Both the position numbers and the translations under genes were made by a program. From Chara braunii (Eukaryota; Streptophyta; Charophyceae; Charales; Characeae), in contig BFEA01000034.1 in assembly GCA_003427395.1 (NCBI GenBank), forward strand, positions 261,757 to 296,901: a DNA stretch of 35,145 nt, read 5' to 3'. The notes beneath the pieces were generated by a model. The model saw only the letters and a list, made by a program, of their open reading frames with translations. It had not been told where the DNA came from and did no database searches. Below, in pieces: positions 9,576 to 19,921 of this stretch (its first letter is position 1; the number at the start of each line of letters is the position of its first letter).

Positions 9576-9591
9576 CGTCCGCCGTTGTTTC
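9576..9591. repeat. Target-site duplication of LINE F, left copy
   Basis: CGTCCGCCGTTGTTTC is repeated exactly at 11030-11045. The two copies flank the A-tailed, 5'-truncated LINE on either side. Confidence 0.88.
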
Positions 9592-11029
9592 ATTTTTTTT
9601 ATTATTATTTTTTTTAACACAGGGCCTTATGGTCCTGGCTCCTTCTATTCTGGGGAGCGCCAGTCCTGTTCCTATTCCACCGGCAAGTCAAAATATACAT
9701 TACAACAATTGTCAATCACACACGCTTCCTTCCGTCCGGCCGAAGGACCCCTGAGCAGCATTGATTGCTCCACCCCGGGAGGATTGACTGTCAGCTTGCC
9801 TTGTCCCTCTCTTTCCTCTCAGACCCGGAATCCAGATCTGTCAGATAAAGCATTTGACCCTAGAAAGAGCCCCAACTGTTGTCCTTACCCAACCTGGTCC
9901 TTCCCTGTACACCACTATTGCCCCCCTTTGAACAGTCAACCATATATCTTTAAACCCTACACCCTCAGTCTGTATTCTAGTCGTCCGGTCGTCAAAATTG
10001 GACCCAGGCAGGGAGTTCGTTAGCTTCCGGATCTCTGAGATGGGACCATCCTTTGTGACCCCGTTCGTGTCCTCCTTGTTCCACGTCATCTGTACCCCCT
10101 GGGTTATGTTTATCCTCTTGCAGCCTAGGACGTGGTTAAGCTTTCCAGCGACGTCTGATGTTGGGGACCTCTTTCTGGAATTGAATTATGCCATTTCTCC
10201 CAGCATACCCGGTCCTGTCGCAGTTCTCCAATCTTGCCATACAACCAGCCAAATCCTGTAGAATCTCTGCCTCTCCTTGTTCCGTTGTTCTTCGTCTTTG
10301 GTCCAGGCTCGTTTGGTCTTCCGCCATCTGCAAAGGATCTCGGCTTGAATCATTGTTTTAGTTTCTAACCACACTTTCTCCCGTGGATTGGACCGTCCTT
10401 CAATTGTTCGGCTGCATCTCTCCTTCCATATGACCCATAGAGTCACCTTCCTGATGAGTTCAAACCAGGACCTTTCAGCCTTCCGAGCCTGAACAGGGAT
10501 GTTAGTTAAGAGGAGCAGTTGAATGGGTTGTTTGGGGAAGGGGGATGAGAAGAGGGAATCCCAGAGAGAAGAAGCTCTCGCCCAGTATTCGGTCGCCTCT
10601 TTACAGAGCACTAGGCAGTGGACTAGGTCTTCTACCGAGCCTTCAGAGCAGACTGTACATAATTCCGAGCTGTCTGGGTCTGTGGTTTTTCGTCTAATGT
10701 GCAGCCATTGGTTCACCGGTAGGGCTGCGTATACAATCAGCCATTGCAAACTTCTGATCTTGATTGGTCTGATGCGTTTGAATTTTTCCCAATGGATTCG
10801 CGTGATTTTGTCTGCTTCTTGACCCACGAGATTCCGCCATCTGTTTTTGATGATTGGATCTGGATTTTTGGTCTTCAGAGACAGTCTGTACCCAAGTTTG
10901 ACTGAGTAGTCGTGGATCGGGACCTTTCACTTGAAGTTGCTGGTAGACTTTGGTTTTCAGGCCCACTCTGCTCGGTCGAACTCCAAGGAACGGATTGCCG
11001 TGTCCGGTCTGAAAATTGCCTTTGGCCAT
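9592..11029 (-). mobile_element. LINE F: 5'-truncated minus-strand LINE with A-rich tail
   Basis: This 1.44-kb insertion is flanked by a perfect 16-bp duplication. Its 3' end, on the left, is an A-rich tail with AAT repeats (T-rich on the plus strand, 9592-9619). The 3' UTR beside the tail matches the one at the end of LINE D (33540-33640) closely, including the GACTTGCCGG and CGCTCCCCAGAAT strings. The right end lies inside ORF2 downstream of the RT domain, the normal result of incomplete reverse transcription. Confidence 0.9.
10186..11029 (-). pseudogene. LINE F ORF2 C-terminus with zf-RVT-like domain
   Basis: The minus strand encodes the same C-terminal region as LINE D: RPDTAIRSLEFDRAEWA, a damaged stretch with stops near 10945 and 10920, then VPIHDYSVKLGYRLSLKTK and the long frame from about 10827. 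That frame contains RSLQWLIVYAALPVNQWLHIR and a CTVC...HC...C zinc-binding segment of the zf-RVT type found at the C-terminus of plant LINE ORF2 proteins. It ends at 10186. There is no EN or RT domain because the element is truncated. Confidence 0.85.
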
Positions 11030-11045
11030 CGTCCGCCGTTGTTTC
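11030..11045. repeat. Target-site duplication of LINE F, right copy
   Basis: This is an exact copy of 9576-9591. It lies at the left edge of the element B fragment, so the LINE landed at or very near the broken end of B. Confidence 0.88.
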
Positions 11046-12193
11046 TTTATTTTACATACACGAGGCAAGGACTGTTGTGTGTTCCCCAAGACCGCATCTT
11101 GCGCACTCGCCTCCTTGGCGAATACCACGATTTGCGGCAGGCGGGACACCTTGGCGTCGCACACACACTAGCACGACTCCGCCAGCGATTTCACTGGCCC
11201 GACATCATCAGCGACGTCAACCGGTACATTCAGTCATGTGCAATTTGCCACCGGAACAAAGGGCGCCATCAGCTCCCATACGGCGAACTGAAACCATTGC
11301 CGATTCCTCGGGAACCGTGTCTCTCCATTGCTATGGATGTGACCGGCCCTTTCCCTCGCGATCACCTTGGCCATGATGGTATTCTCACGGTCGTTGACCG
11401 TTTGAGCAAGTACGGTCGATTTCTTCCATGCAAGTATCATGCGACGGCTCCCGAGCTCGCACGACTTTTGCATACCGGCTGGTTTTGCAGCCACAGCGTT
11501 CCGAAAGACATTGTCAGCGACCTCGACACTCGTTTCATGTCGGCCTTTTGGACGGCACTCATGGTGGAATCTGACACCAGCATGAAACCGAGTTCCGCAC
11601 GACATCCTCAAACGGATGGGCAAACGGGACGTGCGCACCAGACTGCGCAGATGATGCTCCGCACACTCATCCACCCGGATCAGAAAGACTGGGTTGACCG
11701 CCTTCCCGACATCGAGTTCGCCTACAACACTTCAGTGCACCGGACGATTGGCGTGACTCCATTCGAGTTGCACCATGGTGGACGGAAAGGACGTATCTTC
11801 GCAGACATTCTGCTTCCACGGGATGCCGATATCGGCGCCGCTTGCTCCCCCGCTTCTACGTGGAAGTACAGGGAACTGCTGGCCAAAGCCCTCGCAAACA
11901 TGCAAAAGGCTCAGGTCCATATGCAGCAGCAAGCGAACCGGTGTCACATCCCATGTCCAATACGAACTGGCGACCTAGTTTGGGTCACCTTCGAGGAATT
12001 CACGCTCGAGCAGCACGTCTCGCGCAAGCTCCTCCCTAAGTGGTTTGGACCATGGAAGGTCACTTCAGCAGCTGGCGACGACCCGGCAGGTCCATCTTTC
12101 ATCATTGAGATTCCCCCGCATTTGACGGTCCACCCGATATTTCACGCTTCAAAGTGGGCGGTCTACACTCCAGCCTCCGCAGCGGATTTCTAG
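11046..12193 (+). pseudogene. Element B integrase, 5'-truncated, catalytic Glu replaced
   Basis: Homology to element C starts near ACACGAGGCAAGG just after the LINE F duplication, so the RT and RNase H are missing. The integrase retains the HHCC site (GHLGVAH then CAIC) and the first two Asp residues (SIAMDVTGPF and SDLDTRF). The third catalytic residue is changed: codon 11627-11629 is GGA (Gly) in QTGRAHQ, where element C has GAA (Glu). Downstream it keeps EFAYNTSVH, the C-terminal LVWV strand and HPIFHASKW. It ends at TAG 12191-12193, in frame with a chromodomain. Confidence 0.88.
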
Positions 12194-12466
12194 GGCAGAC
12201 GGTCACAGGACCCTCCTGCAATGGATGGTCATCAGGAGGTCGACCGCGTTCTCACGCATCGCAAACATGGCAACAAGCCTATGCAGTGCAAAGTTACATT
12301 TAAGCAATGCGATCCGGATGATACACGCTGGATTTCAAGAGCTGACCTGAAGGCGACATCACCCCTCATCTTCCTGCAATACGAAAAACAGCGACTGGCT
12401 AAGGAAGTTGCCCAACCTTCCCGCCCTGTACGGACATCGGACAGACAGCTTCGCCCTCGCAGTTAG
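12194..12466 (+). pseudogene. Element B chromodomain tail behind an in-frame stop
   Basis: This is in the same frame as the integrase, separated by TAG. The first ATG is at 12221. The sequence EVDRVLTHRKHGNK followed by KVTFKQCDPDDTRWISRADL matches the chromodomain layout (E-x-I-L-x-H-R, then the W and DL near the end). The C-terminus is basic (RTSDRQLRPRS). The same arrangement, with TAA, is seen in element C. Confidence 0.75.
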
Positions 12467-12476
12467 CTCGGTCTTC

Positions 12477-12487
12477 AAGGGGGGGAG
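12477..12487 (+). other. Polypurine tract of element B
   Basis: AAGGGGGGGAG immediately precedes the LTR start TGTGTGGC, the classic position for plus-strand priming. Element C has the identical tract at 20400-20410. Confidence 0.85.
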
Positions 12488-13057
12488 TGTGTGGCATTCT
12501 GAGCCACACGGGCCCCAATTAGGGCCCGGTTCCAAGTAGGCAGGGTAGGCCTAAGGGACGACGGTTCAGATGAGGCCCACATGGGCCTGGACCAGGGCGG
12601 TTCAAGCAGGCCAGGAGTAGAGGCCCAGGCCAACAACCACAAGGCTGGTACGGGTCCAGCATAGGACCTACCAGTGGCGCTGCAGAGGCTGCCACATTTA
12701 GGCGCCAAGCCCAGTTTGAATCTGGACCATCGATTCAGATCAACGGTTCAGGCCGGTAGGCACCAGCGGGTAGGAGGCCGGCCCAGCACTACAAAAGGCT
12801 AGGTACCAGCCTCAGTAGAAGGTTAGTATGGACTAGAGGTTAGTCTTCAGGATTAGCGCAACGGTTCAGCATTAGAGGATTAGTGCAGCGCTGCAGCATA
12901 GCGAGGAGCAGCGACGAGAGCAGGAGTTCAGCGGCAAGAGGATTCGCGCAGCGTTGGGCGCAGCGCCGGCTACCGGCCCAGCCCCCTTGCGGCGCCATAG
13001 CTACTGTGCCAGGTACCAGGGACGAAGGCTCCGCCTTCTCTCCCTCGTCGCCTCCAC

Positions 13058-13135
<78 letters not shown>

Positions 13136-13672
13136 CTTCTCAGTCTAAATCCACCCCTGGGTTCTCCTATGGGACTACTATGAGTATGAAGGATGGTTAC
13201 GAATTTTGATGACATTGGGAATAGCGACATTGGGACTATAGGTTGAGGACTACTTGGGGGATCTGATTTCATCTTCCTTCTGGAGATGTACTTGACATTG
13301 TGAGATCGATATCTGAGACATTGTGAGACATCGCATTTGCGACATTTCGGATTCTCGTCCATTCTGACATTTCAAGATACTATCTTTGGAGACATTGAGT
13401 TGACGTCATGTTCCCTCTCCTCCTCCCTTCGTCTCTCTCCTCCCTCCATTCGTCTGTGGATGATCTCAGACCCTGGCCTTCGTCTATGTCTACGGCCAGG
13501 GCTTTCACACCCCTGATGAGTGTTTGAGAGTGTTCGATTGCAATCCGAGTCAGGTCCGAATCAGTCCAAGGTATCTCAAGTCTTCCGCTTGCATCTGTAT
13601 TAAGTCTGTATTATCTGGTCGGTTCTGGGAATCTGCGCCATACTTATGATTGTGTTTCACGAGTATGCAACA
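12488..13672 (+). repeat. LTR shared by elements B and C
   Basis: The repeat begins TGTGTGGC after the polypurine tract of B and ends GCAACA directly before the primer binding site of C. It is therefore at once B's 3' LTR and C's 5' LTR. It is 1,185 bp long and includes a 73-bp TC microsatellite. A TACAAAAGG string at 12790-12798 (also at 20713-20721 in the other LTR) is a possible TATA-like box, and transcribed AGGTTAG repeats lie downstream. Confidence 0.9.
13061..13133. repeat. (TC)n microsatellite in the shared LTR
   Basis: About 36 uninterrupted TC units. The matching position in the other LTR is where the adapter-bearing assembly error sits. Confidence 0.95.
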
Positions 13673-13675
13673 GTT

Positions 13676-13687
13676 TGGTATCGGAGC
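13676..13687 (+). other. Primer binding site of element C
   Basis: TGGTATCGGAGC lies three bases after the LTR's terminal CA. The sequence and 3-nt spacer are identical to those in element A. Confidence 0.85.
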
Positions 13688-13710
13688 AGACCAGCTTTGG
13701 ATGACTCACC

Positions 13711-13777
<67 letters not shown>
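13711..13777. repeat. (ATTG)n microsatellite
   Basis: About 16.75 perfect copies of the tetranucleotide in the leader of element C, shortly after the primer binding site. Confidence 0.95.
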
Positions 13778-14660
13778 ATCTACACCTGCACTCTGTTATC
13801 ATTAAGTCGCAAGTTGCAAATTTTTTCTTTTTTTCTCGTACTTACATAGTAATTAGGTGGTTAAATTATAATTTTAGGTTTTGCGACCTTTTCTCCATAT
13901 TGCGCAAATTAGGAAATCACTACCTAATTAGCGCTAATTAGGGTTAGTCCTAACCTAATCTAAATGGCCTCTCAAACCTATGGAAAGTAAGTGCCAGCCA
14001 GGCACCGCGCCAGTTAAGGCAAATCGGGCCTGAGCACGACCACATTCAAACTGCAACTTCACGAAACTTTCACTTTTTGCAAAATGCATCTTTTATTGCG
14101 TTGAAAGGTTGAATCTTTCCAGCAAATTGTGTATCTTCCTAACCATTCATCTTCTACTTACTTAGTGACCTCGTGATAATGCTAAATTCTCCCGATTAAA
14201 ATTTCTTGAAATTATTGAAGTTATGTTTAAATGTTTAAACTTGCTTAAACTTTATTCATTTTTTATTTGTGCAAATTTAAATATTCTTGATTAAATATTT
14301 AACTTTTGCGAAATTAATTATTGCGAATTTAAATATTCTTTAATTAAATATTAATCTGTTGCCAAAATTAAATTTTGTTAAATTCGTATTTTTCGATTAA
14401 AATATATTTAATTTCTCAAAATTCGAAATTTTTGTAAGGGGAGGGAATGTTTTTTCCTTTGATTAGGTCAAATTTCGAGGTCAGGGGAGAAAGGGACTGT
14501 CTGTGCATTGTTTGCCTCTCTGCCCTTCCTCCACACCCTACCTTCTCTCTCCTCCTCTCGGTACCACGAACGTCAGTCTCCGACCACCTCAGCAGTGCCA
14601 CATCAGCAGGTGCCACCTCAGCGGTGACACGTCAGCAGCAGGCGAAGGCCAGAGTACTTG
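13778..14660 (+). other. Element C leader with an A/T-rich block
   Basis: No gene is visible. From about 13800 to 14435 the base composition is strongly A/T-rich, unlike the GC-rich rest of the element. It includes a 20-bp palindrome (13923-13942) and two related 30-bp A/T strings starting at 14271 and 14323. A purine run (AAGGGGAGGGAATG, about 14436-14450) marks the return to normal composition. TGCCACATCAGC-like motifs at 14596-14640 lie just before gag. Confidence 0.65.
13923..13942. repeat. 20-bp perfect palindrome
   Basis: CCTAATTAGCGCTAATTAGG reads the same on both strands, in the A/T-rich leader of element C. Confidence 0.9.
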
Positions 14661-15851
14661 ATGCGCCGCAGCCAACGACTTGCTGAGCGCGGTTCCGCAA
14701 GAGCCAAGCCTCAAGAGGAACCTAAGACCCCCCGGATCCCGCGCAGGCGACGCACGACCATGGCTGCTACCGCTGACGACAATGCACAAGCCAGCCCCAA
14801 GAGGCCGGTTACCCCTCCCATCCCAGTTCAGCAGACCGATGAACCGCTTCTAGCGTTTCTCAAACGGCTCCAGATCTACTCGGAGACCACAGCAGCTGAA
14901 CTCAGCAAGTGGGAAGAGGAGGAAGCCGCCCGCCAGCAGGAAATTCAACGCCAACTGGCAGAGGCAGAGGCAGCACGACAGCAGGCTGCAGCAGAAGCTG
15001 CAGCAGCCGCACGGTTGCAGCAGCAGCAGGTCGAAGCAAGTCAGAACCAAGCCCGTTACCAAGCTACAATGGAGCTCGCCAACGACGAAGCCATGTACCG
15101 GAGTGTACTCCGACAGCAGCATTTTCGAGCAAATGAAGAACAAGAGGAGTCGACCGAGGACGAGAGAAACAAGGAAGCCACAACAGTTTTGATGGAGAAT
15201 TTGTTGTGCACGTGCAATTGGCAGGAAGGTGAACTGCTGGCCATGCGGCAGGTCTTCATCCGCCAGGAAACAACATTCAAGGCATTGGACAAGAAGATCG
15301 CTACCTTGCAGACCGAGATCAGCACACTACACGCCGCCAACAGCCAGCAGCAGACACTCAACGACCAGTTGCAGACCGATGTCAGCATGCGGTTGGCACA
15401 ACTGTCGGCAGCTGCGTCAACGGGCAGTGCAGTGGTAGACTGCAGCCCAGCTTTGGCCGCGCACGCCAAGCAACTCAAAGAGCGGATCAACCACATGGTC
15501 GCATCCCTCGGCGACATCAGCAAGTTTGCTGGAGCATCGACAGTCAGCAATCAGCTGCAGACGCTCAGCGACCGCGTTGAGCAACGACCGGCCGCTGCCG
15601 CCAAGGAATGGAAGATGCCGAACTTCAAGATCGAGAAGTTCGATGACTATCACAAGACTGATCCACTGCAATGGTGGATGGCTTTCAACGCGGAGGCGGA
15701 TGTACATCACACCCCCGCACATCAGCGGCTTGACGCACTCTACCTCCAACTCATCGGAGGGGCACAGGCTTTCATGACACACATGGCCGTCACGTTAGAA
15801 TGCACCATCGCCAACCTCCACACTAAGATTACGTGGGAGGAATTCGAGTAG
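14661..15851 (+). pseudogene. Element C gag, N-terminal part
   Basis: The ATG at 14661 is preceded by TTG. The N-terminus is basic (RRSQRLAERGSARAK). Around residues 85-135 lies a long Gln/Ala/Glu-rich helix predicted to form a coiled coil (EEAARQQEIQRQLAEAEA). A second helical part covers residues 190-250. The retrotransposon gag domain starts near KMPNFKIEKFDDY and DPLQWWMAF and is interrupted by TAG 15849-15851 after ITWEEFE. The frame continues unchanged beyond the stop. Confidence 0.82.
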
Positions 15852-16502
15852 AAATGGAAGACCCGGTTCATGGTCAACAATGACAAACGGCACACCATGA
15901 ACAAGATCTTCCGCATATACCAAGGCCAACAAACGTCACGGGAATGGCTGGCGCAGTGGCAAAGACTCATCGCCACCCCGGAGTTGAACCTACCGTTCGA
16001 CTCAATCTGGGCCGAGTTCTTCGCTCAGTCATACGACGCCTTGACAGCTGCTTTGGGCAGCGAATTCCAGTATGAGACCTTTGATGACATGATATCAAAG
16101 GCAAGGGAGCTCATACAAGGTAACCGGCATGTGGCCAATGAGACCCGCCAACAGCCCGGTTACGTGGAGAAAGGAAAAGGTCAACGGATGCCGCAAGTAG
16201 CAGCGGTCCAGCACGGACCAAGTGAGGACCCCGCAGCCGCGTCTACATCAAGTGACGGAGATGTGGCGGCAGCGATACCACTGCAACGCTCAAGACCCTG
16301 AGGGGGAAAACAGAAGGCGAAACCAGCGTCGGCGGATGGAGCACGACAATCACCATGGACGAAGTTCGGCATTACCGAAGACATGTTCAAGTTGCGACAG
16401 AAATGGTCATGCTGTTTGTGGTGCAACAACACCAAACACATCACCAGCGCATGCCTCGACAAGGACAATGAAAATGTCAAGCGTCCAAGCTCGGGAAACT
16501 GA
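15852..16502 (+). pseudogene. Element C gag, C-terminal part with zinc knuckle
   Basis: This is in the same frame as 14661-15851. The gag domain ends with IYQGQQTSREWLAQWQRL and ALGSEFQYETFDDM. A second in-frame stop (TGA 16299-16301) precedes a CCHC knuckle, CLWCNNTKHITSAC (C-X2-C-X4-H-X4-C), at about 16410-16452. The gag frame finally ends at TGA 16500-16502, directly after the heptamer GGGAAAC. Confidence 0.82.
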
Positions 16503-16534
16503 GCACCGCGGGAAGTGCAGCAACGTCACTTCCC
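16493..16534 (+). promoter_or_regulatory. Candidate gag-pro -1 ribosomal frameshift signal of element C
   Basis: GGGAAAC at 16493-16499 is placed as G GGA AAC in the gag frame and is followed at once by the gag stop TGA (16500-16502). The protease frame is exactly -1 relative to gag and is open across the heptamer. Ten bases downstream, GGGAAGTG (16510-16517) and CACTTCCC (16527-16534) form a perfect 8-bp stem with a 9-nt loop. Heptamer, stop, spacer and hairpin together match the standard programmed -1 layout; the same heptamer is known at the gag-pro site of type D retroviruses. Confidence 0.75.
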
Positions 16535-17146
16535 AATCCGCCGGAGTCGACTGCCTTGCTAGCGGTCTCTCTCACATCCGGGGATGATGCGGTAGTCGCA
16601 AGTTCTCGCATTGAATTCGAGAACTATGCTGTCGAGCTGGTCCCACCGTTGAACCAGCCTCTCCACGTGCAAGATTCAAGCGCATGCGCGGTAGTTCCGC
16701 CGTCGGACAACGAACCGGTTGCTTCGCCAGCCCTTCTATCGGAGGATCCCTCAACTTGGGCGAGACTTGAGGAACTCGACCCGTTGATGGTTGAGGACTT
16801 CCAATGGTTGCCTCTTCCCTCCACCGGTTTTTTGCCAACATCGCATTGCAATGCCTTAATGGCACATTTGCGCGAATACTTGCACTCTGTAGTACCACCT
16901 CCGTCGACGGACGACGGAGTAGCGGTTGTTGACCTTCGTAACTATCTTGCGAAGATCGACCGCGAGTACGCAACGCAACGGTACGTCGACATCGACGCGC
17001 CGCTCCTCTACATCCGCATTCAGATCGGAAAGGCGACCTGCAGTGCCTTGATCGATTGTGGAGCGACTCGCAACTACATCAGCCAAGACTACGCACGTCA
17101 CGTTGGTCGATGGTCACACGCAAAAGTCAATCGACTGATGCGTTGA
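16503..17146 (+). pseudogene. Element C spacer and N-terminal half of the protease
   Basis: The frame is -1 relative to gag and is open from upstream of the heptamer to TGA 17144-17146, with no ATG required if reached by frameshifting. The first 150 residues are acidic, Pro/Ser-rich and unrecognised. The protease active-site loop appears as SALIDCGATRNYIS, with D-C-G instead of the usual D-S/T-G. The frame is lost just after this loop, and the second half of the protease is in a different frame. Confidence 0.75.
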
Positions 17147-17906
17147 CTCGGTGCCCGTGTACTTTGCCCCGCTAGCATGCGAGGCCGTGTCTTTCGACAT
17201 ATTGGACACCAAGTTCGATATGATCCTAGGCATGTCGTGGCTGCAAAGCGAAGACCATACGGTGAACTTCCATCGACGCACCATTCACGTTCGTGATCGG
17301 CGTGGCGAACTAGTTCCGTGTACGGTGTCACTTCCTCATCCTTCGATTGGTTGTCACGTGGTATCCGAGGCGAGCATTCGCCAATCCATCCGACGGAACG
17401 ACATCGAGGAGATGCGCATATGTTTTCTTCACGCCCTCCCACCCAGTGATCAGCCCAAGACAGATACGTCGGACCCACGCATCATTCAGCTGTTGGACAG
17501 CTATGAGGATGTCTTTGAAGCTCCCGCCGGAGTCATACCGGATCGGCCCATACGCCACGGGATCACTCTCGAGGACGGTGCCGTACCTCCACGCGGATGT
17601 ATCTACCGCATGAGCGAAGAGGAACTTCAAGTGCTTCGGGCACAACTAGACGACCTCTTGGCCAAGGGATGGATTCGCCCTAGTTGTTCGCCATACGGTG
17701 CTCCCGTTCTCTTCGTCCGGAAGAAGAACAAGGACCTTCGTTTGTGCATCGACTATCTGAAACTCAACGTGCAAACGATCAAGAACGCCAGCCCTTTCCC
17801 TCGGATCGATGATCTTCTTGAGCGACTAGGCGGCGCCAAGTACTTCTCGAAGCTTGACCTCAAGTCCGGATACCACCAGATCGAGATCCAGTCAAGAGAT
17901 CGGTAG
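17139..17906 (+). pseudogene. Element C protease C-terminal half and RT fingers
   Basis: This frame opens after TGA 17136-17138. It contains the protease hallmark [10 protein letters not shown] and then the [30 protein letters not shown], and [17 protein letters not shown]. It is cut by TAG 17904-17906, before the RT motif [10 protein letters not shown]. The frame change at about 17140 splits the protease domain and is best explained by a small deletion. Confidence 0.88.
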
Positions 17907-18916
17907 AAAACCACATTCAAGACGTGGTATGGGCACTTTGAGTGGATCGTCATGCCTTTCGGTCTCACCAATGCCCCGACTACTTTCCAAGCGGCGATGA
18001 CGACGGAATTCCGCGACTTGCTCGACCGCACCGTACTCATTTACCTTGATGATATCTTGGTTTATAGCCGGACGCTGGGCGAGTACCTCGAGCACCTTCG
18101 CGCCTATTGGAGCGGCTCCGTATCGCCAAGTACAAGGCAAACCGCGACAAGTGCGAGTTTGTCCAGCAAGAGCTGGAACACTTACGTTACACCGCAAGGC
18201 ATTCGTCCGCTCGCGGACAAGGTACAAGCCATTCAAGATTGGTCGGACCTCAAGTGTACTACCGACGTCCGCACCTTTCTCAGTTTGGCATCATATTACA
18301 TACACTTCGTCAAAGGATTTCAACGCATCGCCGCACCATTGTCGCGACTTCAGTCCCCCTTGGTGCCCTTCGAGTTCAGCGACGAAGCCCGGCATGCGTT
18401 TCACACGCTGAAGACGACTTTGCTTCAAGCTCCCATCTTAAGCATCTATGACCCGACCTTGCCTACTAAAGTGACTATGGACGCTTCCAGCTACGGCATT
18501 GGCGCGATTTTGGAACAGCATGACGGCACAGACTGGCATCCGGTTGAGTACTTCAGCCAAAAGGTGCCGCCCATCAACACTCTTGATGATGCGAGGAAGA
18601 AGGAACTGCTAGCTTTTGTCACCGTACTTAAGCGTTGGCGTCACTTTCTCCTTGGGTGTCGGCGATTCACGTGGGCAACGGACAACAATCCGTTGACGTA
18701 CTACAAGACGCAGGGCACGGTGAACAGCACGATCGGTCGGTGGATGTACTTTATGGACCAGTTCGACTTCACCTCCAAGCACATTCCGGGCTCTCGAACA
18801 AGGCAACGGATGCTCTCTCACGAAGACCTGATCTTTGCGCCTTGGTGCACTCCACATTCGGCCTCGACGAGAACCTGCAACAACATTTCATAAACGGCTA
18901 CAAGTCGGATCCGTGA
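17907..18916 (+). pseudogene. Element C RT palm and thumb, RNase H
   Basis: The reading frame resumes after TAG 17904 with [14 protein letters not shown] and the intact catalytic YLDDILVYS. Between about 18103 and 18190 the conserved RT sequence (RLRIAKYKANRDKCEFVQQE) is in another frame, so two compensating indels are present. RNase H keeps its aspartates (TMDASSYGIGAIL and WATDNNPLTYY) and KELLAF. Near 18795 the frame shifts again, and the end of RNase H (SNKATDALSRRPDL) continues in the integrase frame up to TGA 18914-18916. Confidence 0.88.
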
Positions 18917-19921
18917 TTCTCCACACTCTATGTGGACTTCTCATGGGATCACCCGCCGGCAAGCAACTATCGCATTGTCGACGGTTACTTGCTTCTTTAT
19001 ACACGAGGCAAGGACTTGTTGTGTGTTCCCCAAGACCGCATCTTGCGCACTCGCCTCCTTGGCGAATACCACGATTCGCGGCTGGCGGGACACCTTGGCT
19101 TCGCACACACACTAGCACGACTCCGCCAACTATTTCACTGGCCCGTCATCATCAGCGACGTCAACTGGTACATTCAGTCATGTGCCGTTTGCCACCGGAA
19201 CAAAGGGCGCCATCAGCTCCCGCACGGCGAACTGAGACTATTGCTGATTCCTTGGGAACCGCGTCTCTCCATTGCTATGGATGTGACTGGCCCTTCCCCT
19301 CGCGATCGCCTTGGCCATGACGGTATTCTCATGGTCGTTGACGGTTTGAGCAAGTACGGTCGATTTCTTCCATGCAAGTATCATGCGACGGCTCCCGAGC
19401 GCTGGTTTTGCAGCCACTGTGTTCCGGAAGACATTGTCAACGACCGCGACACTCATTTCATGTCGGCCTTTTGGACGACACTCATGGTGGAATCCGGCAC
19501 CAGCATGAAACCGAGTTCCGCACGGCATCCTCAAACGGATGGGCAAACGGAACGTGCGCACCAGCCTGCGCAGATGATGCTCCGCACACTCATCCGCCTG
19601 GATCAGAAAGATTGGGTTGACCACCTTCCCGACATCGAGTTCGCCTACAACACTTCGGTGCACCCGGCGATTGGCGTGACTCCATTCGAGTTGCACCATG
19701 GTGGACGGAAAGGATGTATCTTCGCAGACATTCTGCTTCCACGGGCTGCCGATATCGATGCCGCTTGCTCCCCCGCTTCTACGTGCAAGTACAGGGAACT
19801 GCTGGCCAAAGCCCTTGCAAACATGCAAAAGGCTCAGGTCCGTATGCAGCAGCAAGCGAACCGGTGTCGCATCCCATGTCCAATACGGGCTGGCGACCTA
19901 GTTTGGGTCACCTCCGAGTAA
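18917..19921 (+). pseudogene. Element C integrase core
   Basis: The HHCC zinc site (GHLGFAH then CAVC), both Asp residues (SIAMDVTGP and NDRDTHF) and the Glu (QTERAHQ) are all present, so the catalytic triad is complete, unlike in B. Compared with B there is a 21-bp in-frame deletion near 19400 (ELARLLHTGW against ERW). The frame stops at TAA 19919-19921 (VTSE then stop), inside the C-terminal domain, where B reads on. Confidence 0.88.

Noticed and set aside
9307-10023. Plus-strand open frame of 238 codons across the right LTR and LINE F tail
   Set aside because: It crosses the LTR end, the element A target duplication and the antisense 3' UTR of LINE F. It has no recognisable domain.
13061-13133. 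CRISPR or other functional array at the TC tract
   Set aside because: It is a simple dinucleotide microsatellite in an LTR of a eukaryotic element.
14850-15550. Two minus-strand open frames opposite element C gag, rich in Cys and Ser
   Set aside because: They are antisense shadows of the Gln/Ala-rich gag coding sequence.
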